Assembly (NCBI GenBank): GCA_012516125.1
Contig: JAAYXB010000039.1
Location: forward strand, 1 to 64,000
Source: Bacillota bacterium
Lineage (GTDB): Bacteria > Bacillota > SHA-98 > UBA4971
Direction of reading: 5' to 3'
Length of the DNA stretch: 64,000 nucleotides
Part shown: piece after piece, positions 35,193 to 43,762 of the stretch
Numbering within the stretch: position 1 is the stretch's first letter
Layout: every line of letters begins with the position of its first letter
Translations under genes and position numbers: made by a program
Notes under the pieces: model-generated
What the model was told of the DNA's origin: nothing
Database searches by the model: none
Seen by the model: the letters and a program-made list of their open reading frames with translations, nothing else

Positions 35193-36080
35193 GTGCTCGA
35201 GAAAACCGATAGGATCGACGTCCTCATCCATCAGCTGACTCGCCTCGAAGAAGACTTGGACAAGCTCGACGGCGAGGGGCGCGAGCAGACCAGGGCCGAG
35301 GTTGCGGCCGTCCGGGGTCAGATCGTCGATGTCCTCATCACCGCGCTTCGGGAGGGCGACGTGTTCGCCCGACGCGGCGCCGCGTACGGTCTCAGCAAGC
35401 TGCCGGAGGCGCGTGCGGTTGATGTCCTGATATATGCTCTCGAGGACCTGGACGACTCCGTTCGAAGCTGGGCAGCGGAGGCTCTGGGGACGATCGGAGA
35501 TGAGCGAGCGCTTGCGCCCCTCGTGAGGGCCCTTAAGGAGGAGAACCCTTACGTTGCCTATAGCATTACCCATGCGATAATGAAGTTCCCCAAGGACAAG
35601 GTGGCGCGGGCGGTTATGACGGCTCTCGACAGCCCCGACAGGAACGTCCGCCGGAGGGCGGCAAAGCTTCTCGGGGAACTCAAGCACAAAAAGGCGGTGC
35701 CTCGTCTTGCGGCCCTGCTCGGCGACGCCGATCCGCAGGTGAGGTACGAGGCCGTCGAGGCCCTGCGCAAGGTGGGGGATATTAGGGCTCTCGAGTGCCT
35801 TATCGCCGCTCTCGCTGACGAGTCTACCGACGTAAGGTACGGCGCCATTCAGGCGCTGCGGGCGCTGGGCGACCGGAGGGCGGTGGAGCCTCTGGTGCGG
35901 GTGTGCATGGAGAACGAGGATCTTCGCTTCTACGCGCTCCAGGCGCTGAAGGAACTGTGCGGTGAGGACGCTGTGAGGCCCGTCCTCGAGGCGCTTGAGC
36001 ACTTGAGGAGCGTTGTCCATGCGGTGGCCATGCGTGTGCTGAACGAACGCGACCAGGGCGTCCAGAGGGCGAGTGGCTAG
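35193..36080 (+). CDS. HEAT-repeat (PBS lyase-like) protein
   Basis: About 295 residues from GTG 35193, placed by GGAGGTGAT five bases upstream. Residues 45-285 are consecutive HEAT repeats of about 31 residues with the pattern R-x-x-A-A-x-x-L-G (for example VRSWAAEALGTIGDERALAPLVRAL and VRYEAVEALRKVGDIRALECLIAAL). A short coiled region comes first. Such proteins usually serve as binding scaffolds. No catalytic motif is seen. Confidence 0.8.
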   Translation: MLEKTDRIDVLIHQLTRLEEDLDKLDGEGREQTRAEVAAVRGQIVDVLITALREGDVFARRGAAYGLSKLPEARAVDVLIYALEDLDDSVRSWAAEALGTIGDERALAPLVRALKEENPYVAYSITHAIMKFPKDKVARAVMTALDSPDRNVRRRAAKLLGELKHKKAVPRLAALLGDADPQVRYEAVEALRKVGDIRALECLIAALADESTDVRYGAIQALRALGDRRAVEPLVRVCMENEDLRFYALQALKELCGEDAVRPVLEALEHLRSVVHAVAMRVLNERDQGVQRASG

Positions 36081-36192
36081 AAACCCCCGGCGGGGGCCAT
36101 CATGTGCGAATAGCAAGTCGCAGGTCCGCGTGGCGGCGCGTGGGTTCCGGCCGTGATCCTGGGCCCGGGACGCACCGCCGCCTCTCGTTCTC

Positions 36193-36221
36193 TTTCCGAG
36201 AAGGGGATGGTGTGCTATAAT
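36193..36221 (+). promoter_or_regulatory. Extended -10 promoter before the mgtC-like gene
   Basis: TGCTATAAT is an exact extended -10 box; the -35 region (TTTCCG, 17 bases upstream) is poor. It would give a leader of about 90 bases before ATG 36318. Confidence 0.55.
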
Positions 36222-36317
36222 TCAGTTCAACCAGCGTGCAGGTGGCCGCACGCTGTGGCGGTAGGTCCGGAGAATGTTGCCGGAGGTCGGCGACCGGCCG
36301 CGTCAGGAGGTGGTGAT

Positions 36318-36983
36318 ATGATTCCTCAAACCGAAATGGTGCTGCGCCTTGTCCTGGCGGTGGTGTTCGGTGGACTTATCGGGTTGGAACGGGAGAGCCA
36401 CAAGCGCCCCGCAGGGTTCAGGACACATATCCTTGTGTGCGTCGGCTCCGCGCTCGTCATGATGATCTCCCAGTATGCGTTCGTCGGCTTCACCCGGGTG
36501 ATACAGTACGACCCCGGGCGGATCGCGGCTCAGGTTGTGAGCGGCATAGGATTCCTCGGTGCGGGAACGATCCTCAGAGAAGGTGCGACCATCAAGGGCC
36601 TCACCACCGCGGCGAGCCTGTGGGTGGTGGCCGGCATCGGGCTTGCCGTCGGCACCGGCTTCTATCTCGCAGGCGCCATGACTTGCGGCATCGTGGTGGT
36701 CGTGCTCATCGCCCTGGACCGTTTCGAGCGCAGGTTCATCTACACGAAGCGAGACACCCTCTTCGTCCAGATGCAGGATCGGCCGGGCCAGCTCGGCGCC
36801 ATCGCCACAGTGCTCGGCAAGTACGGCGTGAGCATCAAGGATGTGGAGATGGAGACCCTGGAGGCCGGGCATGAGGCATCCCTTCACCTTGCGCTCGAGG
36901 TGCCGTTCTCGGTGCGCAAGGACAGGCTCCTTGATGAGATAGCCGCGGTCGAGGGGGTATACCGGGTCGGATATGAGGAGTGA
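36318..36983 (+). CDS. MgtC/SapB family membrane protein with ACT-like tail
   Basis: About 221 residues from ATG 36318, which has AGGAGGTGGTGAT directly upstream. The MgtC domain has about five helices with LAVVFGGLIGLERESHKRPAGFRTHILV, GIGFLGAGTI and LTTAASLWVVAGIGLAVG. The C-terminal 80 residues form an ACT-like domain (FVQMQDRPGQLGAIATVLGKYG). MgtC proteins modulate Mg/ATP homeostasis in other bacteria; the role here is unproven. surE follows four bases later. Confidence 0.88.
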   Translation: MIPQTEMVLRLVLAVVFGGLIGLERESHKRPAGFRTHILVCVGSALVMMISQYAFVGFTRVIQYDPGRIAAQVVSGIGFLGAGTILREGATIKGLTTAASLWVVAGIGLAVGTGFYLAGAMTCGIVVVVLIALDRFERRFIYTKRDTLFVQMQDRPGQLGAIATVLGKYGVSIKDVEMETLEAGHEASLHLALEVPFSVRKDRLLDEIAAVEGVYRVGYEE

Positions 36984-36987
36984 TGGC

Positions 36988-37791
36988 ATGGCAGTGAGGA
37001 TACTCGTGACAAACGACGACGGGATCCTGGCAGACGGCATTCGCGTTCTCGCTGCCGAGCTTGCCACACTCGGAGAGGTTGTGGTGGTCGCTCCCGACAG
37101 GGAAAGGAGCGCCACGGGGCACGCCATCACGGTGCTCCGCCCTTTGAGGGTCGAGAAGGTTACCATTCCCGGGGTGAATGCCGAGGCCTGGGCCGTGGAC
37201 GGGACGCCGTCGGACTGCGTGAAGCTGGCAGTCGAGGCGTTGCTCGAAAGGAGGCCCGATGTGGTCGTGTCGGGGATCAACCGAGGCCCCAACCTGGGCA
37301 CTGATGTGCTCTATTCGGGCACGGTTTCGGCGGCGGTGGAGGGAGCGATCTGTGGGCTGCCTTCGATGGCGCTCTCGATAGCGGCCTTCGAGAACTGCAA
37401 CTACGAGTTTTCGGCGAAGTTCGGGGCGAGGATGGTCTCGAAGGTGCTGGAGAAAGGCCTTCCCCCCGACACACTCCTCAATATCAACGTGCCTTCAGTT
37501 GACGAGGAGGATATAGCCGGTGTCGCCATCACCAGACTCGGGGCGCGAAAGTGGAAGGACGTATTCGACCGCAGAGTAGACCCCAGGGGGCGGACGTATT
37601 ACTGGATGGCAGGGGACGTGGTGGATTGCGACGAAGATGAGGACACTGACGCAGTGGCGATACGAAACAACCTCGTCTCAATCACCCCGATCCACCTCGA
37701 CCTTACGAGGTACGACCTCATCGACGAGTTAAAGAAGTGGGGCATCGGCGTGACCTCTTCGCATTCTCCCGGCGGGCGGCATACTATATAG
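36988..37791 (+). CDS. surE: 5'/3'-nucleotidase SurE
   Basis: Metal-dependent nucleoside monophosphatase of about 267 residues. The start is ATG 36988 with GAGGAG upstream. The metal site is ILVTNDDGI, and PDRERSATGHAIT, VDGTPSDCVKLA and SGINRGPNLGTDVLYSGTVSAA are conserved blocks. It is coupled to the mgtC-like gene and followed by a small membrane protein and ddl. Confidence 0.93.
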   Translation: MAVRILVTNDDGILADGIRVLAAELATLGEVVVVAPDRERSATGHAITVLRPLRVEKVTIPGVNAEAWAVDGTPSDCVKLAVEALLERRPDVVVSGINRGPNLGTDVLYSGTVSAAVEGAICGLPSMALSIAAFENCNYEFSAKFGARMVSKVLEKGLPPDTLLNINVPSVDEEDIAGVAITRLGARKWKDVFDRRVDPRGRTYYWMAGDVVDCDEDEDTDAVAIRNNLVSITPIHLDLTRYDLIDELKKWGIGVTSSHSPGGRHTI

Positions 37792-37815
37792 AAGAGTCGC
37801 TTCCCGACCGGGGGT

Positions 37816-38037
37816 ATGACCGTGGGTCTTGCCTGGATGCTGAGGTGTGCGGCCATTCTCTCCCTCGTCATCATCCTCGAGATGGCCTGGGTAATCTACG
37901 CCCACAGATCCCAGGCGCTGCCGCGCGAGGTCATGTCGGTCGCGGTTGGCGTCGTGGCCGCAACTGCCGTCCTGTATGTGGCCTTGCTATCGTTCATTGC
38001 GGTGAGGGTGATGGCACCGCTGATATACGGCCTGTGA
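37816..38037 (+). CDS. Small membrane protein, two helices
   Basis: A 73-residue protein beginning MTVGLAWMLRCAAILSLVI, with two membrane helices (about 8-28 and 42-68). It lies between surE and ddl on the same strand. I recognise no family; the frame and hydrophobic pattern support a real gene. Confidence 0.6.
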   Translation: MTVGLAWMLRCAAILSLVIILEMAWVIYAHRSQALPREVMSVAVGVVAATAVLYVALLSFIAVRVMAPLIYGL

Positions 38038-38138
38038 ACGTTCCGGTTGCAGCCCCGCATAGAAAGGCGCATGGAAAGGAGAGGAAGCGCGCCCGCGCTC
38101 GCGCGCGGCGGGCGGCCAGGGCGCGCCCGGTCACGACC

Positions 38139-39086
38139 ATGAAGAGAAGAGTTGCCCTGGTACAGGGCGGGAAATCCGCCGAGAGAGAGATATCGTTGCG
38201 CACCGGAGAGCAGGTGGGCGTTGCGCTGAGGCGCAAGGGCCACGAGGTGATCGCCCTCGACCTCGATGACGGGCTCGTCCCGGCCCTCCAGAGAGAAAAG
38301 CCTGATGTGGTCTTCATCGCGCTTCACGGCAGGTACGGTGAGGACGGCTGCCTGCAGGGACTTCTCGAGATACTGGGCATCCCTTACGTCGGGTCTGGGG
38401 TCCTCGCCAGCGCGCTCGCCATGGACAAGATCATGTCCAAGAAACTCTTCCGGCTGGAAGGGCTTACCTGCCCTCGCAGCATTACCGTGATAAGAGATGG
38501 TCTTGACCGGATCGACGAGGGCAAACTTGTCCAGACGGTTGAAGAAGCCCTGGGGTTTCCGGCCATCGTGAAGCCCAACAGGGAGGGGTCCACGATCGGG
38601 CTTACCCTCGTAAGGGAGCCGGGCAGCCTTTGGGACGCCCTCGCCCGCGCCTTCGAGTACGATCCGGAGGCACTGGTGGAGGAGTACGTCGAGGGAACCG
38701 AAATCACCGTGGGCGTCCTTGGCAACCGTGAGCCGTGGGCCCTTCCGGTGATCGAGATCGTGTCCGCCACCGGCCTCTATGACTATAAGGCTAAGTACAC
38801 AAAGGGTATGAGCGAGCACATCATCCCCGCTCGCGTGGCGCAGGACACGTATAAGGCGGCGCAGGACGCCGCCGTGAGGGCCCACAAGGCCCTCGGCTGC
38901 CGGGGCATGTCCCGCGCGGACTTCATCGTCGGGCCGGGCGGCGTGCCGTACATCCTCGAGGTGAACACCATCCCCGGAATGACCGAGACGAGCCTTCTTC
39001 CAGATGCCGCCAGGGCGGCGGGCATTGAATTCCCTGACCTTGTTGACATGCTCATCGACTTCGCCCTTGAGCCTGCCACTAAGTGA
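38139..39086 (+). CDS. ddl: D-alanine--D-alanine ligase
   Basis: ATP-grasp ligase joining two D-Ala for peptidoglycan. It has 315 residues from ATG 38139, where homology begins (RRVALVQGGKSAEREISLRTG). An in-frame upstream GTG at 38034 would add an Arg-rich extension, and no clear ribosome site marks either start. Motifs include ALHGRYGEDGCLQGLLE, YVGSGVLASALAMDK, IVKPNREGSTIGL, and the metal-binding PYILEVNTIPGMTETSLLP. The final Thr-Lys-TGA comes from the terminus of repeat copy 6. Confidence 0.94.
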   Translation: MKRRVALVQGGKSAEREISLRTGEQVGVALRRKGHEVIALDLDDGLVPALQREKPDVVFIALHGRYGEDGCLQGLLEILGIPYVGSGVLASALAMDKIMSKKLFRLEGLTCPRSITVIRDGLDRIDEGKLVQTVEEALGFPAIVKPNREGSTIGLTLVREPGSLWDALARAFEYDPEALVEEYVEGTEITVGVLGNREPWALPVIEIVSATGLYDYKAKYTKGMSEHIIPARVAQDTYKAAQDAAVRAHKALGCRGMSRADFIVGPGGVPYILEVNTIPGMTETSLLPDAARAAGIEFPDLVDMLIDFALEPATK

Positions 39087-39203
39087 GAGTGCAGGAATGC
39101 CCCCGACCTTTGGGAGGGGTTGCCGGTGTTGCACTCTCTCTTTGAGTCACCGGCAACCCCCAGATGTTGGCAAGGTCGGACCAACTAACGAACCCTCACT
39201 TAG
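39079..39203 (+). repeat. Dispersed palindromic element, copy 6 (short form, flipped core)
   Basis: Termini are CTAAGTGAGAGTGC and GAACCCTCACTTAG. The arms are in plus orientation, but the central hairpin (TTGCACTCTCTCTTTGAGT) is reversed relative to copies 2, 5 and 9. The left end encodes the last codons and TGA stop of ddl. Confidence 0.85.
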
Positions 39204-39908
39204 CGCCGCGCTCGGTACAAAGTATTTCTGAATCACGGCGAGAGAACAGCACGGCTTTCATCACCTTCGGTATGGGCCCCACGAAAAAAGTGGGGGCCTG
39301 TTTTCCGTTTCCAGCAGGAGATTCCAGCAGCGCGTCGAATCACTTCCTTAAGTTCGTTCATACATGCTAGAAAGCTCGGGCGGATCGGATGACGGCGGCG
39401 AAGCGTCTGCCTCGCACCTTGCCCTGTGTACAGGGTTGCCCAGTCGTCCGTCCAGACGGGCATCGCGCCGGTTGCCGGCGTGCGAGCGTGTGTGCGCCCG
39501 CGGCGAGCCTTGAGCACGCCCCTTTCCGCGTCTCTGGGCCTGCGGATATCCTGGCTCCGTGGCTATGCGGAGGTGCGGAGGGAGTTCTGCTGCCAGGTTC
39601 ATTCAGCCACACAAGAAAGGAAGGCGCAAGTCGCGTGTGCGTGGGCCGGCAGCATCTGAGCTCCTGGGCATGTGGTCGAACGGGCCGGGGCGGTGCCGCT
39701 GCGAGGCGCGGAGGGGTGCCGGGAAACAGGAGAGGGGGGTGAGCGGCTGCCGGAATGGCGCTCGGCAAGCGCGCGGCTGTCCCGGACCTTAGTCGGTCAG
39801 GAAAGCTACCGGGAAAGGTCCTGGAGAGCCTGACAACCGGTCATGGGGCATCGTTGGAAAAGTTCCAGTGCGGAAGTCTCCATGCGAATCCAGAAGGAGG
39901 TTCTCAAG
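39204..39908. other. Gene-free stretch before the sugar ABC locus
   Basis: About 700 bp with a strong terminator at 39274-39306. After it I see no believable gene, although several GC-rich shadow ORFs exist. GTCAGG and CCTGAC face each other around 39797-39833 and might be an operator; this is weak. Confidence 0.45.
39274..39306 (+). terminator. Strong terminator after ddl
   Basis: GGGCCCCAC and GTGGGGGCC pair around a GAAAAAA-type loop and are followed by TGTTTTCC. It probably ends the mgtC-surE-ddl transcript. Confidence 0.75.
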
Positions 39909-41165
39909 GTGCGTAAAGCCATCCTGATCGCTCTGTGCATGGTTGTGCTCGTCGCCGCCTGCGGCCTTGGAGTGTCCGCAAAGGAGACACTCAACGTCAT
40001 CTACATGGCTCAGGCGGGGTACCAGCCCGATGACATCCGTGACATGGCCGACCTCTTCGAGTTCCTGACGGACACCAAGGTCAACATCACCTTCGTGAAG
40101 TACGACGAGCAGCACGAGAAGATCGTCGCCTCTGCCGTGGCACCCGTGGCCACGTACGACGTCATACTCCTCGACCTCATCTGGACTGCGGAATTCGCTT
40201 CGAAGAAGATGGTTGTGCCCCTCGATGACAAGATCACACCTGAGATGCGGAAGGACATAGCCCCGGCCATTATGGACGCCTTCGTGTTTGACGGCAAGAC
40301 GTGGGCCATGCCGTTCCTCGCCAACTTCCAGTTGTTCTTCTATAACGCCGACATGATCAAGAAGGCAGGCTTCGGCGGCCCGCCGAAGACCCTTGAAGAA
40401 ATGGTCGAGCAGATGAAGGCCATGAAGGCCAAGAACATCGTCAAGTACCCCTGGACCGACTCATGGAACCAGAAAGAGGGCCTTGTCTGCGAGTACGTGT
40501 GGCTCACCGGGGCGTTTGGCGGCGACACGTTCGATGCCAGCGGCAAGCCTATCTTCAACGAGGGCCCCGGCGTCAAGGCGCTTGAGTTCATGGTGAGCCT
40601 TCTCAAGGAGGGTCTCGCCAACCCGAAGTGCCTGACCAACGACGAGACCGCGGCGAAGGACGACTTCATCTCGGGCAACGCTGCCTTTACCACGAACTGG
40701 ACGTTCCAGTACGCCCTGATGAACGACCCGGCGGTGTCGAAGGTCGTCGGCGCAGGCGAGATGGGGCTCATCCCGGTATCCAGTACCGTGGCTGACAAGA
40801 AGAAGACGGCGTCTGTCAGTGGCTTCCAGGGTGCTGCTATCATGGCCAACTCCCGTAAGAAGGATCTGGCCTGGAAGTACGTGAAGTTTATAACGAGCCC
40901 GCTGGTGCAGAGGTCCTATCTGCAGGAGATGCCTGTGTGGACTTCGGTCCAGAAGAGCGCGTACGCTAACATGATGGACGAGACGATGGCGGTTAAGAGC
41001 GAACAGATCGCTGCCGTGCACCACAGGCCGAAGGTGCCGCCGTATCCCGAGGTGTCCTCCATCCTGCAGAGGTACATCCACCTGGCGCTCCAGATGAAGA
41101 TGGAGCCGAAGGCGGCGCTGGATAAGGCAGCCGAGGAGATCAAGGCCGTGCTGGCGAAGAAGTAG
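39909..41165 (+). CDS. ABC transporter sugar-type solute-binding protein 1
   Basis: Family 1 extracellular binding protein of about 418 residues from GTG 39909 (AAGGAGG six bases upstream; the ORF-track start is upstream). The signal sequence has a possible lipobox VAAC at Cys18 or an AxA site before KETLNVIYMAQ. Body motifs include AQAGYQPDDIRDMADLFE, ATYDVILLDLIWTAEFA, WAMPFLANFQLFFYNADMI and SGFQGAAIMANSRKKDLAWKYVKF. It is a close paralog of the second binding protein at 45.1 kb. The substrate is unknown, probably a carbohydrate. Confidence 0.88.
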   Translation: MRKAILIALCMVVLVAACGLGVSAKETLNVIYMAQAGYQPDDIRDMADLFEFLTDTKVNITFVKYDEQHEKIVASAVAPVATYDVILLDLIWTAEFASKKMVVPLDDKITPEMRKDIAPAIMDAFVFDGKTWAMPFLANFQLFFYNADMIKKAGFGGPPKTLEEMVEQMKAMKAKNIVKYPWTDSWNQKEGLVCEYVWLTGAFGGDTFDASGKPIFNEGPGVKALEFMVSLLKEGLANPKCLTNDETAAKDDFISGNAAFTTNWTFQYALMNDPAVSKVVGAGEMGLIPVSSTVADKKKTASVSGFQGAAIMANSRKKDLAWKYVKFITSPLVQRSYLQEMPVWTSVQKSAYANMMDETMAVKSEQIAAVHHRPKVPPYPEVSSILQRYIHLALQMKMEPKAALDKAAEEIKAVLAKK

Positions 41166-41171
41166 GCGCTT

Positions 41172-41370
41172 CTAAGTGGGGGTGCAAAAATGCTTCCGAC
41201 TTTTGGGAGGGGTTGCCGGTGATTGCACGAGGGGTGTCAAAATCCGGCCACTGGCCTGACCGGCCGGATTTTGGCGAAGCGCGCCCCGCTTGGGGCGCCG
41301 TCCCCGAGCGCAACACCGGCAACCCGGCAACTACTGGGAATTGGGCAAGGACCAACGCACCCTCACTTAG
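41172..41370 (+). repeat. Dispersed palindromic element, copy 7 (long form)
   Basis: Complete long form, CTAAGTGGGGGTGC to GCACCCTCACTTAG, nearly identical to copy 4. The stem arms AAATCCGGCC and GGCCGGATTT are intact. It lies seven bases after the stop of binding protein 1. Confidence 0.9.
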
Positions 41371-41381
41371 CGGCCGTGCGC

Positions 41382-41412
41382 GAGGGCCGCGGCAGCAGAT
41401 GGCGCGGCCCTC
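41382..41412 (+). terminator. Hairpin between binding protein 1 and permease 1
   Basis: GAGGGCCGCG and CGCGGCCCTC form a perfect 10-bp stem with an 11-base loop. No T-run follows. It may protect or partially terminate the binding-protein message, which is commonly made in excess over permeases. Confidence 0.45.
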
Positions 41413-41483
41413 AGTCTCTCTTTGAGTCACCGGCAACCCACCAGATGGTGGCAAACGGGGAGGAACTGACGAACCTTCACCTC
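41413..41483 (+). repeat. Dispersed palindromic element, copy 8 (right half)
   Basis: It starts in the hairpin apex (TCTCTCTTTGAGTCACC) and continues through CGGCAACCC to a degraded right end (GAACCTTCACCTCG). The left half is missing. It resembles copy 6 most closely and lies 38 bases before permease 1. Confidence 0.75.
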
Positions 41484-41521
41484 GCGCGAGTTGGGAAGGG
41501 GTTCCACGGGGGTAACGCGAG

Positions 41522-42472
41522 ATGTCTTTACGAAGACGTGATTCCGACGGAAGAAGGCTGGCATGGGGGCTGCTTGCCCCTAGCACCGCCCTGATAGTCG
41601 CCGTGGTCATCGGTCCCCTCCTCTTCGCGCTCTACCTCAGCTTTCAGGAGGCAGAGCCGACGGTGGGCGGGATAAACATGAGGTTCGTCGGGCTTGCCAA
41701 TTACGTGCACTACTTCGTCCGTTCGGACCTCTTCTGGCCGGCGGTGCGCGTGACGATCTACTTTACCGTGGTCTCTCTCGTCATCGAGCTTGTGCTTGGG
41801 ATCGCCATGGCGCTGGTGCTGAACGAGAAGTTCGCAGGCAGGTCGTTCGTGCGCGCGATCATTTTGCTCCCATGGGCCGTTCCCACCGTGGTGAACGCGC
41901 GAATGTGGGAGTGGATATTCGCGGGTTCCAAGTTCGGCGCGCTGAACGGGCTCATGAAGGTGCTTCACGTGTTCCCGCCGACCTACGACCGGGTCTGGCT
42001 GGGGTTTGACGTGCCGTTTGAGGGCGTTCCGATACTGGGGCCTTTCTTGAAGTGGATGGGCGTCACGCGAGCGCTCAACATGATTATTCTCGCCGATACG
42101 TGGAAGGTGACGCCGCTCGTGGTGCTTCTCGTGTTGGCAGGCCTGCAAACGATTCCCGACAGTTTGTATGAAGCGGCCACGGTGGACGGTGCGGGCTTCT
42201 GGCGGAAGCTCACTCACATAACGCTGCCGCTGCTCAAGCCGGTGCTCCTCGTCATCCTGGTGCTGCGCACCATGGAGCTTTTCCGTGTGTTTGACATCAT
42301 TTACATCATAATGCAGTATTCCATCAGAGTGCTGGGCGTGCTCACCTATGAAGTAGGCATGAAGTTCCTGCATTTCGGCAGCGGTGCGGCGCTGTCGTTC
42401 CTGGTGGCCCTGTTCATACTCGGGCTCGCTCTCATATACATTCGCCTCTTTTACACGGAGGAAGGTTACTAG
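41522..42472 (+). CDS. ABC sugar transporter permease, MalF type
   Basis: Inner-membrane subunit of 316 residues with about six helices. The ATPase-contact EAA loop is EAATVDGAGFWRKLTHITLPLLKP. The N-terminal part AWGLLAPSTALIVAVVIGPLLFALYLSFQE is typical. It is followed 67 bases later by the second permease. No ATPase gene is present in the locus. Confidence 0.93.
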   Translation: MSLRRRDSDGRRLAWGLLAPSTALIVAVVIGPLLFALYLSFQEAEPTVGGINMRFVGLANYVHYFVRSDLFWPAVRVTIYFTVVSLVIELVLGIAMALVLNEKFAGRSFVRAIILLPWAVPTVVNARMWEWIFAGSKFGALNGLMKVLHVFPPTYDRVWLGFDVPFEGVPILGPFLKWMGVTRALNMIILADTWKVTPLVVLLVLAGLQTIPDSLYEAATVDGAGFWRKLTHITLPLLKPVLLVILVLRTMELFRVFDIIYIIMQYSIRVLGVLTYEVGMKFLHFGSGAALSFLVALFILGLALIYIRLFYTEEGY

Positions 42473-42539
42473 AGCCGAGACCGTCTGTGCCACGATGCGG
42501 TCGGGCGGGCCTGGATAGACGAAACCCGGGGGGATCGAT

Positions 42540-43445
42540 GTGAACTTCCCGCGAAGGAAAGGCAAAATGCTGCTCTGGCTGCGGCGCGCGGCGCTTTACC
42601 TCGCGGTAGCGTCCATTGTGGTCTGGACGCTGGCGCCCGTTGCGTGGCTCGCTATCTCAAGTATCACGCCTTACAACGAGCTCATATCCGACCGGGCGAC
42701 CCACTGGCTTCCTCGCCACCCGACCTTCGCGAACTTCAAGGTCATGTTCAACCTTTCGAGCGAGGTCGGCGAGCGGTTCGTGTACGCCATCCGAAACAGC
42801 ATGATCGTGGCAAGCTCCGTGACCGCGATATGCCTCGTGGCCGGCACGCTCGCAGCGTATGCCCTGGCGCGGCTGCCCGTGAGGGGGAAGAAGGCCCTCG
42901 TGCTGTCCCTCATGTCCATAAGGATGCTTCCGACCATCGCTCTTGTGATACCGTTTTTCGTGATCGTATCGTACATCGACTACGGGTTCATGGGCATTGG
43001 GTCTTCGTTCCACCTCTTCGATACAAAGCTCAACCTTGTCATTCTCTACACCACCTTTATCCTGGGGTTCGTCATCTGGATTATGCGGGGCTTTTTCCTC
43101 ACAATCCCGATGGAGCTGGAGGAGGCCGCCCGCATCGACGGATGCACGAGGCTGCAGGCGCTCCGTCACGTCGTGCTGCCGCTTTGCGCGCCGGGCCTGG
43201 TGGCCACCGGCATACTCTCCTTCCTGCTGGCCTGGGACGAGTTCCTCCTGGCCCTCATTTTCACCAGGTCCAACAACGCTATCACGTTGCCCCTTTTCAT
43301 CGCAGAGCTGGGGAGCCAGTACATAACCGCCTATGATCAGATATCCGCAGCAGGGATCATGGCTGCGATTCCGCCCGTGGTCCTGGCCCTTCTCTTCCAG
43401 AGGTTCATCGTACAGGGACTGACATCAGGGAGCGTGAAGGGATGA
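42540..43445 (+). CDS. ABC sugar transporter permease, MalG type
   Basis: Inner-membrane subunit of 301 residues. The EAA loop is EEAARIDGCTRLQALRHVVLPLCAPG. It starts GTG 42540 after a CCCGGGGGGATC stretch. The C-terminus ends IVQGLTSGSVKG, as in MalG-like proteins. The TGA stop (43443-43445) aligns with the TGA inside the left terminus of repeat copy 9. Confidence 0.93.
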   Translation: MNFPRRKGKMLLWLRRAALYLAVASIVVWTLAPVAWLAISSITPYNELISDRATHWLPRHPTFANFKVMFNLSSEVGERFVYAIRNSMIVASSVTAICLVAGTLAAYALARLPVRGKKALVLSLMSIRMLPTIALVIPFFVIVSYIDYGFMGIGSSFHLFDTKLNLVILYTTFILGFVIWIMRGFFLTIPMELEEAARIDGCTRLQALRHVVLPLCAPGLVATGILSFLLAWDEFLLALIFTRSNNAITLPLFIAELGSQYITAYDQISAAGIMAAIPPVVLALLFQRFIVQGLTSGSVKG

Positions 43446-43561
43446 CCCTCGTTAGTTCCTCACACTTTGTCAGCATCTGGGGGTCGCCGGTGTTGCACAC
43501 TCTCTCTCTTTGAGTCACCGGCAACCCCAAAAGCCGGAAGCATTCCTGCACTCTCATTTAG
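43443..43561 (-). repeat. Dispersed palindromic element, copy 9 (short form)
   Basis: The left end is diverged (TGACCCTCGTTAGTT) and the right end reads TGCACTCTCATTTAG. The arms are in reverse orientation, with the hairpin core TTGCACACTCTCTCTCTTTGAGT. It lies directly on the stop of permease 2. Confidence 0.8.
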
Positions 43562-43762
43562 GGGTCGTACCTGTGTTTGGGGTAGGGCTTGTGACCCTTC
43601 AGGCCTGCCGCATCGCATCCTGTGCGGGTTTTCTGAAGGACTTTTGCTCCTGTACGAAGAATGTATTATCACCGTCAGGTCTCCAACACGGGCGGTGGAC
43701 GAGGTTTCGGCTCACCGTGGCCCGCGGAGGAAAAGCCGCCGGAGGAAAGGAGCGCAAGGGCG

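Noticed and set aside
39389-39742. 117-residue plus-strand ORF in the gap before the sugar locus
   Set aside because: Cys/Arg/Gly-rich composition without a domain, no ribosome site, and overlapping frames on both strands look the same.
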